From positions 1 through 21,179 of the forward strand of contig JBNKDD010000073.1 in assembly GCA_050288085.1 (NCBI GenBank): a stretch of DNA of 21,179 nucleotides, in the 5' to 3' direction. The position numbers and the translations under genes are program-made. Positions 1-6,536 of this stretch are shown piece by piece (the stretch's first letter is position 1; each line of letters starts with the position of its first letter). The notes under the pieces were generated by a model that had not been told where the DNA came from, did not search any database, and was given only the letters and a program-made list of their open reading frames with translations. Origin of the DNA: JBNKDD01 sp050288085 (lineage in GTDB: Bacteria; Chloroflexota; Anaerolineae; Aggregatilineales; UBA3940).

Positions 1-125
1 GGCCGCACTCGTTTCCCCCCCGCCATAATAATGTGACGGCTGGCCTCTTGTAATACTTCAACGTCGCTGGCAACCATGTCAACCATCAGGGCATCAACAG
101 CCGCCACAGCGTCCTCTAAATTCAT
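1..125 (-). CDS. Polyprenyl (isoprenyl diphosphate) synthase, N-terminal fragment
   Basis: Reading leftwards from the ATG at 123-125, the reverse strand gives about 41 codons and runs off the window edge. The visible peptide begins MNLEDAVAAVDALM and reaches ASRHIIMAGGKRVR. The GGKR(L/V)RP element is the N-terminal signature of trans-isoprenyl diphosphate synthases, which condense isopentenyl diphosphate onto allylic diphosphates to make C15-C50 chains for quinones, carotenoids or carrier lipids. The catalytic DDxxD motifs lie outside the window, so chain length and gene symbol cannot be assigned. A GGAGG Shine-Dalgarno sits 8 bases before the ATG, and a consensus promoter lies about 50 bases further upstream. 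It is probably a single-gene or lead-gene unit. Confidence 0.8.
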   Translation of the reverse strand, partial: MNLEDAVAAVDALMVDMVASDVEVLQEASRHIIMAGGKRVR

Positions 126-174
126 TATGCGGGCCTCCGCTAATTGATTGTAACTTTTAGAACTTTATAAAAGT

Positions 175-203
175 ATTATACGCATTTTAACAAACGGTGT
201 CAA
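175..203 (-). promoter_or_regulatory. Consensus sigma70 promoter for the polyprenyl synthase gene
   Basis: On the minus strand, TTGACA (198-203) is followed after exactly 17 bases by TATAAT (175-180). Both hexamers match the sigma70 consensus perfectly. The expected start point near 168 leaves a leader of about 43 bases before the ATG at 125. Confidence 0.8.
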
Positions 204-234
204 ATTAAACAAGAATTCCGTTTGATAAATCTGT

Positions 235-783
235 CTACTCATCAGAAGTAGTTGATTGAGAAGTTATGATCCCCTCAATCGGTGGGGGGCCACCATGTGT
301 GACAAGTAGTTCAAGCACCAACTGGGCCACTCGAAAGACCTGCTGCAAATCCTCAACCCGTGCCAGGTAATGTTCTGCCAGTTCCTGATCAGCTTCGCTC
401 AAGTGAGGGCGAGTTTCTTCAAGGGTCTGAGTGCTATCAGATAAAACTTCAAGAGCGACACCAACCTCGCGCATTTCGCGGCTCTGGATAATCGAGGTTA
501 CGATTTTCCAGAGGTCATTTTCCGCTTCGTAGAACTTACGGCGGTCACCTTTAACCCAGACCTCACGCACCATCCCCCAGCGCTCTAGAGCCCGCATATT
601 CATGCTAACGCTGGCTTTGGATTTCACCACGATCTCTTCTAATTCGTCCAGCGAGAGTGGCTCCGGACTCATCAGTAAGGCCCCATAGAGGTGCCCCATT
701 ACCGGGCTAAACCCGAAGAAATCTGTGAGCTGTCCCAGCCCTTTAATAACACTATCTCTTACAACCCGGAGTTTTTCGTCCAT
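235..783 (-). CDS. GbsR/MarR-type (COG1510-like) winged-helix transcriptional regulator
   Basis: A 182-residue cytoplasmic DNA-binding protein. Residues about 20-95 form a winged helix in the pattern of the GbsR branch of MarR-like regulators: GFSPVMGHLYGALL, then LSLDELEEIVVKSKASVSMNMRALERWGMV, then VWVKGDRRKFYEAE. The wing motif GDRRKFYEAE is typical of this branch. The C-terminal half is helical and probably dimerises. Family members control osmoprotectant and other uptake or envelope genes, but the ligand cannot be read from sequence. The ATG at 783 has only a weak purine-rich ribosome site. It is divergent from rex and ends about 30 bases before the polyprenyl synthase promoter. A good promoter (833-861) and two palindromes (794-811, 854-873) upstream suggest autoregulation. 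Confidence 0.8.
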   Translation of the reverse strand: MDEKLRVVRDSVIKGLGQLTDFFGFSPVMGHLYGALLMSPEPLSLDELEEIVVKSKASVSMNMRALERWGMVREVWVKGDRRKFYEAENDLWKIVTSIIQSREMREVGVALEVLSDSTQTLEETRPHLSEADQELAEHYLARVEDLQQVFRVAQLVLELLVTHGGPPPIEGIITSQSTTSDE

Positions 784-793
784 AGTTTATTCT

Positions 794-811
794 TTTCAAT
801 GCTTATTGAAA
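794..811. promoter_or_regulatory. Palindrome in the gbsR-like gene leader
   Basis: TTTCAAT (794-800) and ATTGAAA (805-811) are perfect 7-base arms separated by 4 bases. The repeat ends 11 bases before the regulator's start codon and lies downstream of its predicted promoter, a position suited to an autoregulatory operator or a small leader hairpin. No bound protein is known. Confidence 0.4.
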
Positions 812-832
812 GTGTTGAAATGCAATAGACTA

Positions 833-861
833 ACAATAGCAAGATAACGCATACCTGTCAA
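833..861 (-). promoter_or_regulatory. Promoter for the GbsR-like regulator gene
   Basis: On the minus strand, TTGACA (856-861) is followed by a 17-base spacer and TATTGT (833-838). The -35 is perfect and the -10 matches 4 of 6. The predicted start is near 826, about 43 bases before the ATG at 783. Confidence 0.6.
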
Positions 862-873
862 CCTGTTGGCAGG
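854..873. promoter_or_regulatory. 20-bp imperfect palindrome between gbsR-like gene and rex
   Basis: The left half CCTGTCAAC (854-862) pairs with the right half GTTGGCAGG (865-873) across a 2-base centre. There is one internal mismatch. The site covers the -35 of the minus-strand promoter and lies about 19 bases upstream of the rex -35, so a bound protein could repress one gene and touch the other. It does not resemble the canonical Rex box (TTGTGA-n6-TCACAA). Confidence 0.5.
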
Positions 874-891
874 GCATTTCTTACACCAAGT

Positions 892-920
892 TTGCTGGCA
901 TAAAAACGATGTGGTATGAT
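892..920 (+). promoter_or_regulatory. Promoter for rex
   Basis: TTGCTG (892-897) and TATGAT (915-920) are separated by exactly 17 bases. Transcription would begin near 927. This places the upstream in-frame ATG at 909 inside the promoter and supports the ATG at 972 as the true start of rex. Confidence 0.65.
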
Positions 921-971
921 TTTATTACAATACCATCCCACCCATCTGGCACAATCCTAGAGGAGAAATAC

Positions 972-1592
972 ATGCCGCGGTCTGACATACCCGATATTGT
1001 GATCGGGCGGTTGCCCATTTATCTACGGGCCTTGACCCGTCTCCAAAACGAAGGGCAATCAATTACATCATCACACGAACTCGGCCAGAAACTGGGTATC
1101 AGTTCGGCACAGATTCGCAAAGACCTGTCTCATTTCGCCAAATTTGGTAAGCAAGGCACCGGCTACAATGTAGCAACCTTGAGTGCCGAACTCCATCGTA
1201 TATTAAACGTCAACCGGGAATGGCAAGTGGCACTGGTTGGAGTTGGGGACCTGGGGCGAGCATTGGCTCGATATGGAGGGTTTGTTCACCGTGGGTTCCG
1301 CATTACACACCTATTTGATTGCGATCCACAAAAAGTGGGCCAGGAAGTCTGCGATCTGACCATTGAACACACCGATAAGCTGGTTTCAATGATCAGGCAG
1401 GATGGCGTTAAAGTTGCAATGATAGCAACTCCCGCAGACAACGCACAGGAAGCCGCTAACAACCTGGTTGAAGGTGGGGTGAGGTCGATTTTGAATTATG
1501 CCCCAATTGTGATCTCCGTACCGGATCATGTCCATGTCCAATATATTGATCCGGTGATCCATCTCCAACGTATGGCATACTACCTGGACTAA
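972..1592 (+). CDS. rex: Redox-sensing transcriptional repressor Rex
   Basis: Rex senses the NADH/NAD+ ratio and represses respiratory and fermentative genes when NADH is low. With the ATG at 972 the protein has 206 residues, usual for the family. Residues about 12-70 form the winged helix (LPIYLRALTRL, ISSAQIRKDLSHF, FGKQGTGYNV). A Rossmann domain follows, with VALVGVGDLGRALARY at about 86-101 and the FDxDPxKVG segment at about 115-123. The C-terminus IHLQRMAYYL is the domain-swapped helix of Rex dimers. The usual GxGNLG reads GVGDLG, a conservative change. The start at 972 has a GAGGAG ribosome site; the upstream ATG at 909 lies in the promoter. It is convergent with mreB through a shared terminator. 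Confidence 0.95.
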   Translation: MPRSDIPDIVIGRLPIYLRALTRLQNEGQSITSSHELGQKLGISSAQIRKDLSHFAKFGKQGTGYNVATLSAELHRILNVNREWQVALVGVGDLGRALARYGGFVHRGFRITHLFDCDPQKVGQEVCDLTIEHTDKLVSMIRQDGVKVAMIATPADNAQEAANNLVEGGVRSILNYAPIVISVPDHVHVQYIDPVIHLQRMAYYLD

Positions 1593-1614
1593 TCCATCGT
1601 AAAGCAAAAAAGGA

Positions 1615-1647
1615 AAAGAACCGGCCTCATCCATTAGCCGGTTCTTT
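1615..1647. terminator. Bidirectional intrinsic terminator between rex and mreB
   Basis: An 11-bp perfect stem, AAAGAACCGGC (1615-1625) with GCCGGTTCTTT (1637-1647), encloses an 11-base loop. It is followed by GTTTTTA on the plus strand and by TCCTTTTTTGC on the minus strand, so it can end both convergent transcripts. Confidence 0.9.
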
Positions 1648-1651
1648 GTTT

Positions 1652-2653
1652 TTATAGGTCGGGAATAGAACGCTGCAAGACATCAAGGCGTTCAAGCCCT
1701 CTACTGGCTCCAACAGCCGTCGCCCCTACCGGGTCATCTGCCAGAAACGCCGGGATGTTGGTTTCCCGCGTGAGATACTGGTCAATTCCCCGCAGCAGAG
1801 AAGACCCTCCGGTAAGCACCATCCCCCGGTCAATGATATCTGAGGCCAGCTCAGGGGGAGTGCGTTCAAGCACCCGCTTGACGACACTTGCAATAACCGC
1901 CAGTGGTTCAGACAGGGCCTCAACAATTTCACTGGTGCTGAGAGTGACCATCTTTGGCAGGCCATCAACCTGATCACGGCCCTGGATATCCATGCGAAGT
2001 TCCTCTCCGATATCGATAGCCGCGCCAATGTTGATCTTGGCAATTTCGGCGGTCATCTCACCGATAATCAGGTTGTACTTCCGGCGGATATAGTTGATGA
2101 TCGCCTCGTCAAGGCGCACCCCCCCTACCCGCTCAGAGGCTGCCGCAACCACACCATTCATGGCGACGACGGCTGCCTCACTGGTTCCCCCGCCAATATT
2201 CACGATCATGTTACCGGTCGGCGTTTCAATCGGAAGGCCGGTTCCCAGAGCAGCAGCGAGAGGTTCGGGGATAAGCCGGGCTTCACGTGCACCAGCCTGG
2301 ATAGCCGCTTCATGAACCGCCCGGCGTTCAACGCTAGTCACACCATAGGGAACGGTCATCATAATGATTGGCTTAAACAACCGGAAATTGCCAGCAACCT
2401 TATCGACAAAGTATCGAAGCATAGCCTCGGTTACTTCATAATCAGCGATTACCCCATCGCGTAACGGGCGCATTACGTCAATAGTCTCCGGGGTACGGCC
2501 AAACATCTCGCGCGCTTCCTGACCGACCGCTACAATTTTCTCTTCCTCAATGGTGATAGCAACCACACCGGGTTCGTGCAGAAGAATCTGTTCGCGTTCG
2601 GAAATCGTGACGTTTACCGTCCCCAGATCAATGCCAAGCTTTCTGGACAACAT
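1652..2653 (-). CDS. mreB: MreB/Mbl-type actin-like cell shape protein
   Basis: A 333-residue bacterial actin that polymerises on the inner membrane face and guides peptidoglycan synthesis. The actin-fold landmarks are in order: phosphate-1 loop GIDLGTVN (7-14), VPYGVTSVERRAV (101-113), the catalytic-glutamate segment LIPEPLAAALG with E130, phosphate-2 VNIGGGTSEAAVV (151-163), and the adenosine loop VLTGGSSLLRGI near the C-terminus. The phosphate-2 motif has Asn152 where MreB normally has Asp (VDIGGGT), and the phosphate-1 loop has VNV in place of the usual ANT. The start ATG has a GGAGG 6 bases upstream. No mreC or mreD is adjacent. It is certainly MreB family, but could be a specialised paralogue. 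Confidence 0.93.
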   Translation of the reverse strand: MLSRKLGIDLGTVNVTISEREQILLHEPGVVAITIEEEKIVAVGQEAREMFGRTPETIDVMRPLRDGVIADYEVTEAMLRYFVDKVAGNFRLFKPIIMMTVPYGVTSVERRAVHEAAIQAGAREARLIPEPLAAALGTGLPIETPTGNMIVNIGGGTSEAAVVAMNGVVAAASERVGGVRLDEAIINYIRRKYNLIIGEMTAEIAKINIGAAIDIGEELRMDIQGRDQVDGLPKMVTLSTSEIVEALSEPLAVIASVVKRVLERTPPELASDIIDRGMVLTGGSSLLRGIDQYLTRETNIPAFLADDPVGATAVGASRGLERLDVLQRSIPDL

Positions 2654-2679
2654 TGTGCCTCCGCCTTAAAGGAACGTAA

Positions 2680-2708
2680 CGCTCAGGCTATCAGTTGCAG
2701 CCTGAGCG
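2680..2708 (-). promoter_or_regulatory. Stem-loop in the mreB leader
   Basis: CGCTCAGGCT (2680-2689) and AGCCTGAGCG (2699-2708) form a perfect 10-bp inverted repeat with a 9-base loop. There is no T-run on either side, so it is not a normal terminator. It lies between the candidate mreB promoter and the ribosome site, so it could be an mRNA leader hairpin or a DNA operator. Confidence 0.5.
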
Positions 2709-2722
2709 CCTAAATCGGCAAG

Positions 2723-2752
2723 ATTTTACCGCACGAAGGCTGCATCACCCAA
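2723..2752 (-). promoter_or_regulatory. Possible mreB promoter
   Basis: On the minus strand, TTGGGT (2747-2752) and TAAAAT (2723-2728) are separated by 18 bases. It is a moderate match, chosen because it gives a leader of about 60 bases containing the stem-loop. Other weak candidates exist upstream. Confidence 0.35.
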
Positions 2753-2803
2753 ACGAACTGTTAGCGTATAGTTATAGTGGTGTGATCATCCTTATGGATA
2801 CCC

Positions 2804-2809
2804 TATAAT
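2804..2809 (+). promoter_or_regulatory. Possible -10 element for the membrane protein gene
   Basis: A perfect TATAAT lies 40 bases before the ATG at 2849. No convincing -35 hexamer is present at 16-18 bases upstream, so this is only a partial promoter call. Confidence 0.35.
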
Positions 2810-2848
2810 TGGCAAGACGTTTCAAGAGGAAATAGGGAGAAGTATCTT

Positions 2849-3673
2849 ATGGAAAAACATGATATCCAACCACAGCCATGGGGGGCAGTAATCCTGGGTA
2901 TACTGCCAGGCATCCTCATAGTGGGAGGGCAATTCACAGGCACAACTACCTCAGCAAACTGGAAACTCCTGACATGGATCTTGATCATCATACTGATTGT
3001 GGCCCTGTCGGGGTATTTAATTGAAAATCTACGCAAGAAAACCGCTCTGATCTGGACGTTTCCGGGTATCTCCATTAGCTTCGCTATGTTGTTACCATTA
3101 GCTTTCAACCTCGTTACTGAGATGTTACCCACACAGGCTAATGGCATGCCTGTTGGATACCCGGTGATTAATACGATAACGAGTCTATTTGGCCTATCAC
3201 TATTCATTGCCAGCATTGTGATCGGTGCACGTCTAGCCCGGCAATATCAATCTGCCGCAGTACTGCTGGTATCAGGTTGGATCGCCCTGGTAGCATACGG
3301 CTTGATGGATCCAACTTACGGATTCTTTATCTGGTTTGATGATCGGCTGTTCACCGCGCTGATAGATGCTGCTGCTCAAATACCATTTCTGATTCTGCTG
3401 CCGATCTGGGTGCTGCGTGCTCGCTCAGAAGAAGGGCGGCGGAAGGGCTTACTGAGCATGTCTGCACTATCATTGGGATTAATGGTGATTATCCCTATCG
3501 CAAGTGATGTTGCCATGTGGGAGCAAGGAATATCGGGAGCTCAACCTTTATATCAGGCAATCCCCCGGACGCTTATGGTTGGCACGTTATTCGCCTGCAT
3601 ATTCTGGGGAATATTGTTCGGGATAATGTTCTTATACGGTCGGGTTGGACGTCCTGCCAACGCAGCAACTTAA
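2849..3673 (+). CDS. Unrecognised integral membrane protein, about 8 helices
   Basis: I do not recognise this 274-residue protein. It is strongly hydrophobic, with about eight candidate membrane segments. They centre on residues about 18 (AVILGILPGILIVGG), 42 (LLTWILIIILIVALSGYLI), 75 (FPGISISFAMLLPLAFNLV), 115 (TSLFGLSLFIASIVIGARL), 140 (AAVLLVSGWIALVAYGL), 180 (AAQIPFLILLPIWVL), 210 and 250. Basic residues follow several helices. No transporter signature, catalytic motif or soluble domain is visible. The ATG at 2849 has an AGGGAGA ribosome site. It appears to be a single-gene unit between mreB (divergent) and the atp cluster (convergent), ending at a shared terminator. A role in the membrane is all that can be stated. 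Confidence 0.8.
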   Translation: MEKHDIQPQPWGAVILGILPGILIVGGQFTGTTTSANWKLLTWILIIILIVALSGYLIENLRKKTALIWTFPGISISFAMLLPLAFNLVTEMLPTQANGMPVGYPVINTITSLFGLSLFIASIVIGARLARQYQSAAVLLVSGWIALVAYGLMDPTYGFFIWFDDRLFTALIDAAAQIPFLILLPIWVLRARSEEGRRKGLLSMSALSLGLMVIIPIASDVAMWEQGISGAQPLYQAIPRTLMVGTLFACIFWGILFGIMFLYGRVGRPANAAT

Positions 3674-3703
3674 GATCGCAGGGCCGCTCAAGATCAAATC
3701 AAA

Positions 3704-3729
3704 AGGGCACATGTAGAATGATGTGCCCT
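3704..3729. terminator. Terminator between the membrane protein gene and the atp cluster
   Basis: AGGGCACAT (3704-3712) and ATGTGCCCT (3721-3729) form a perfect 9-bp stem with an 8-base loop. On the minus strand it is followed by TTTTGATTTGATC, a good tail for ending the atp transcript; the plus-strand tail GATTGATTCTTT is weaker. Confidence 0.8.
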
Positions 3730-3739
3730 GATTGATTCT

Positions 3740-4186
3740 TTACTCATAACCCATCTGAGATGGGCCGGTGCCGCGTCTGGGTCGGCTGTGGTGAGCTACT
3801 TTGATGCGCAGGTTAGCCCGGCGAATAGCCGCTTCAAGCGCAGCGTAAGCCTCTGGGTCCTGGGGCGGGCCTTCCGACATCAACTGCTGGGCACGACGGC
3901 GGGCTTCTTCCGCACGGGCTAGATCAATTTCCTCAGCCTGTTCAGCCGAATCGGCCAGTATGACAACCCGGTCATTTGATACTTGCAAGACGCCACCCCC
4001 GACGGCGAAAAGTTCCTCTTCACCGCCCTGACGCACTCGTATCTCACCGTAATCTAAAACGGTGATAAGCGGGACATGTTGAGGCAAAATACCCATCTCG
4101 CCTTCTATACCCGGCGCAATGACCGTATCAACCTCAGCCTCGTAAACGACTCGCTCCTGGGTAATGATCTGGCATTTCAATGGCAT
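3740..4186 (-). CDS. atpC: F1 ATP synthase subunit epsilon
   Basis: Epsilon is part of the central stalk and can inhibit ATP hydrolysis. The 148-residue protein has the N-terminal beta-sandwich (LKCQIITQERVVYEAEVDTVIAPGIEGEMGILPQHVPLI, then a GEIRVRQ/FAVGGGVLQV segment) and a C-terminal helical hairpin rich in Ala, Glu and Arg at about 88-130 (IDLARAEEARRRAQ, AALEAAIRRANLRIKV). A short basic and glycine-containing tail (about 130-148) is longer than usual. It starts 19 bases after the atpD stop, with an AAGGAT ribosome site, and is the last gene of the cluster. Confidence 0.95.
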   Translation of the reverse strand: MPLKCQIITQERVVYEAEVDTVIAPGIEGEMGILPQHVPLITVLDYGEIRVRQGGEEELFAVGGGVLQVSNDRVVILADSAEQAEEIDLARAEEARRRAQQLMSEGPPQDPEAYAALEAAIRRANLRIKVAHHSRPRRGTGPSQMGYE

Positions 4187-4205
4187 CGAGTCAAATCCTT
4201 ATCTA

Positions 4206-5612
4206 TTAAGCCACTTCACCCTGTTTAGCACGCTTCAGAACATCGTCGATAGCACCAGCCATGTAGAAGTGCTGTTCTGAGATGTCGTCCAGATCACCAT
4301 CAAGGATCATACGGAAACCACGCACCGTATCCCGGATGGAGACATAGCGTCCCTCACGCCCGGTGAACTGAGCAGCCACAAACATAGGCTGTGAAAGGAA
4401 CCGCTGTATCTTACGTGCACGGGCAACGATCAGGCGGTCTTCTTCAGACAACTCGTCGATACCGAGGATGGCGATAATGTCTTGCAAGTCCTGGTACCGC
4501 TGTAGAACACGCTGCACCTCACGGGCTGTGTTATAGTGCTCCTCACCGACAATATCCGGCTGTAGGATTCGGCTGGTGCTGGCAAGCGGATCGACGGCAG
4601 GGTAGAGCCCCTGAGCAGCGATAGCACGTTCCAACGCAATGGTAGCATCCAGGTGGGTGAAGGTAGCAACCGGGGCCGGGTCAGAATAGTCATCTGCCGG
4701 GACATAGACAGCCTGCATTGAGGTAATCGATCCCTTGCGTGTACTGGTGATCCGCTCCTGCAATTCGCCCATCTCGGTTGCCAGAGTAGGCTGGTAACCT
4801 ACTGCCGAAGGCATACGACCCAGCAGCGCCGACACCTCCGAGCCGGAGAGCGAGAAGCGGAAAATGTTATCAATAAACAGCAGCACGTCACGGCCTTCAT
4901 CACGAAAATATTCGGCGTTCGCCAGCCCGGTCAGCGCTACACGAAGACGCACACCCGGCGGCTCGTTCATCTGGCCAAAGACCATCACCGTCTTATCGAT
5001 CACGCCGCTTTCCAACATTTCCTCGTAGAGCTGTGTCCCTTCACGGGTGCGCTCCCCTACTCCGGCAAAGACGGAGTATCCACCATGCTCAGAAGCAATA
5101 GAGCGGATCAACTCCATGATGATGACGGTTTTACCCACCCCTGCACCACCGAAGATACCGGTCTTTCCACCCTTGGTAAAAGGTGCAATCAGGTCGATCA
5201 CCTTTACGCCGGTTTCAAACACCTCGGTGGAGGTAGACTGCTCATCAAAAGTCGGAGCCGGGCGGTGGATAGGATAGTAGGTGTTTGCATCTACTTCACC
5301 CTTACCATCAATCGGGAGACCCAACACATTAAAGATCCGGCCCAGGGATGGGGAGCCAACCGGAACCTTGATCGGGGCCCCGGTCGCAATGGCTTCAACC
5401 CCGCGCTGTAAACCATCGGTGGTATCCATCGCTACTGTGCGGACCTGATGATTTCCCAGATCGGTCTGTACTTCCAGCACCAGGTCTTTCTGCCCATCGC
5501 GAGGGACATTGACCGCCTCAAAGAGTTCTGGCATTCCACCGGGAGGAAATTCACAGTCAACGACTGCGCCCAAAATCTGGACAACTTTTCCTCTGCTTCG
5601 CTCTGCAACCAT
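4206..5612 (-). CDS. atpD: F1 ATP synthase subunit beta
   Basis: Catalytic subunit of F1, making ATP from ADP and phosphate. With the ATG at 5612 it has 468 residues, the usual length; that ATG has a GAGGAG ribosome site and begins MVAERSRGKVVQILGAVVDCEF. Visible motifs are the P-loop GGAGVGKT, the catalytic-glutamate segment GVGERTREGT, the Walker B LLFIDNIFRF, the nucleotide-site segment ALLGRMPSAVGYQPTLATEM, and the DELSEED lever (here DELSEEDRLIVARARKI). The segment after IFRF reads SLSGSEVSALLGR, where most beta subunits have TQAGSEVSALLGR. It lies 22 bases after the atpG stop. A longer in-frame reading upstream to 5696 has no ribosome site and overlaps atpG, so I rejected it. Confidence 0.97.
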   Translation of the reverse strand: MVAERSRGKVVQILGAVVDCEFPPGGMPELFEAVNVPRDGQKDLVLEVQTDLGNHQVRTVAMDTTDGLQRGVEAIATGAPIKVPVGSPSLGRIFNVLGLPIDGKGEVDANTYYPIHRPAPTFDEQSTSTEVFETGVKVIDLIAPFTKGGKTGIFGGAGVGKTVIIMELIRSIASEHGGYSVFAGVGERTREGTQLYEEMLESGVIDKTVMVFGQMNEPPGVRLRVALTGLANAEYFRDEGRDVLLFIDNIFRFSLSGSEVSALLGRMPSAVGYQPTLATEMGELQERITSTRKGSITSMQAVYVPADDYSDPAPVATFTHLDATIALERAIAAQGLYPAVDPLASTSRILQPDIVGEEHYNTAREVQRVLQRYQDLQDIIAILGIDELSEEDRLIVARARKIQRFLSQPMFVAAQFTGREGRYVSIRDTVRGFRMILDGDLDDISEQHFYMAGAIDDVLKRAKQGEVA

Positions 5613-5634
5613 AATATCTCCTCGTCGGGTGATT

Positions 5635-6534
5635 CTATTTTTTAGATTGTGCTTGTGCCAACGCGCTCGCACCACCGACAATATCCAGCATCTCACTGGT
5701 AATCGCCAGTTGGCGGGCCTTGTTATAAACCAACGTCAGGTCACCAACCAGTGCCTCAGCGTTTTCGGTCGCATTCCGCATGGCAACCATCCGCGCCGAA
5801 TGTTCGCTTGCCAGGGATTCCAACAACGCCTGGTAAAGCTGGAGTTCGGTGAAACGCGGTAAGATTTCATCAAGGATAGTTTGGGCATCCGGCTCAAACG
5901 TATAAACAGCCTCCATGCCGGTATGCACCTGCTCCGGCAGGCCGGTCATATCACCTTCAGTAGGTTTTAGAGGCAGCAGCCGCCGGATTGTTGCCTTCTG
6001 GCGGAGTGTGTTGATGAAATCCGTGAAGATGACATAAACCTCATCGACCGTGCCGCTGAGAAAATCATCAACGACTGTCCGGGTGATGGCGGTGATATCC
6101 AGAATACTGGGTGAATCAGGGATACCACTGAATTCTGCCACGATGGTTGAACCGCGACGCCATAGAATATCACGCCCCTTGCGCCCAACAGGGATATATT
6201 GGACAGGCACATCCTTCTCAGCTTCAAAGTCCAATGCAGCACGCACAACATTAGAGTTATAGGGACCGGCCAAACCCCGGTCACTGGTGAGCATCACCAC
6301 ATTGATATTCTTGACCGGTGTCCGTTCAGTCAACAAAGGATGAGCAGCACCATCACTGCGCAGCGCCAGGTCGCGTAGAATGTGCAAGGCGGCCCCGGCA
6401 TAGTAACGCGTCGCCAGCACTTGAGCCTGGGCCTTACGCACTTTAGACGCCGATACAGCCTCCAACGCACCTGTGACTTTGGAAATGTTCTTTACACTCT
6501 GTATCCGTCAGCGAATTTCGCGTGCAGATGCCAT
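5635..6534 (-). CDS. atpG: F1 ATP synthase subunit gamma, interrupted by in-frame TGA at codon 9
   Basis: Gamma is the rotating central shaft of F1. The natural start is the ATG at 6532-6534, 2 bases after the atpA stop, with GGAG inside the end of atpA. Translation gives MASAREIR, then TGA (6508-6510), then RIQSVKNISKVTGALEAVSASKVRKAQ, which is exactly the conserved gamma N-terminus (REIRRRI-SVKN). Codon 9 should be an arginine; CGA to TGA is a single C-to-T change. The rest is open and intact to the TAG at 5635, about 299 codons in all, with the conserved C-terminal helix ASEHSARMVAMRNATENAEAL. A start at the in-frame TTG at 6465 would remove the helix that enters the alpha3beta3 ring. Sequencing error, recent mutation or readthrough are the options. 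Confidence 0.9.
6508..6510 (-). other. Premature TGA codon in atpG
   Basis: On the minus strand the reading CGC TGA CGG falls between codons for Arg8 and Arg10 of gamma. The following base is C, a context known in Escherichia coli to be poor for termination at UGA. TGA still acts as the stop of other genes in this window (the SDR, the upstream GNAT, the DUF11-type protein and the surface protein). Confidence 0.9.
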
Positions 6535-6536
6535 GA

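Noticed and set aside
854..873. Canonical Rex-binding site
   Set aside because: The palindrome does not fit TTGTGA-n6-TCACAA, and no such sequence was found upstream of rex.
909..971. Longer rex start at ATG 909
   Set aside because: The codon lies inside the predicted rex promoter; the ATG at 972 has a strong ribosome site and gives the normal Rex length.
2803..3216. Open frame of 137 codons on the minus strand
   Set aside because: Antisense to the hydrophobic membrane protein gene, which has the ribosome site and promoter element.
6508..6510. Genome-wide reassignment of TGA to an amino acid
   Set aside because: TGA serves as the natural stop of the SDR, the small GNAT, the DUF11-type protein and the surface protein, where proteins end at expected lengths.
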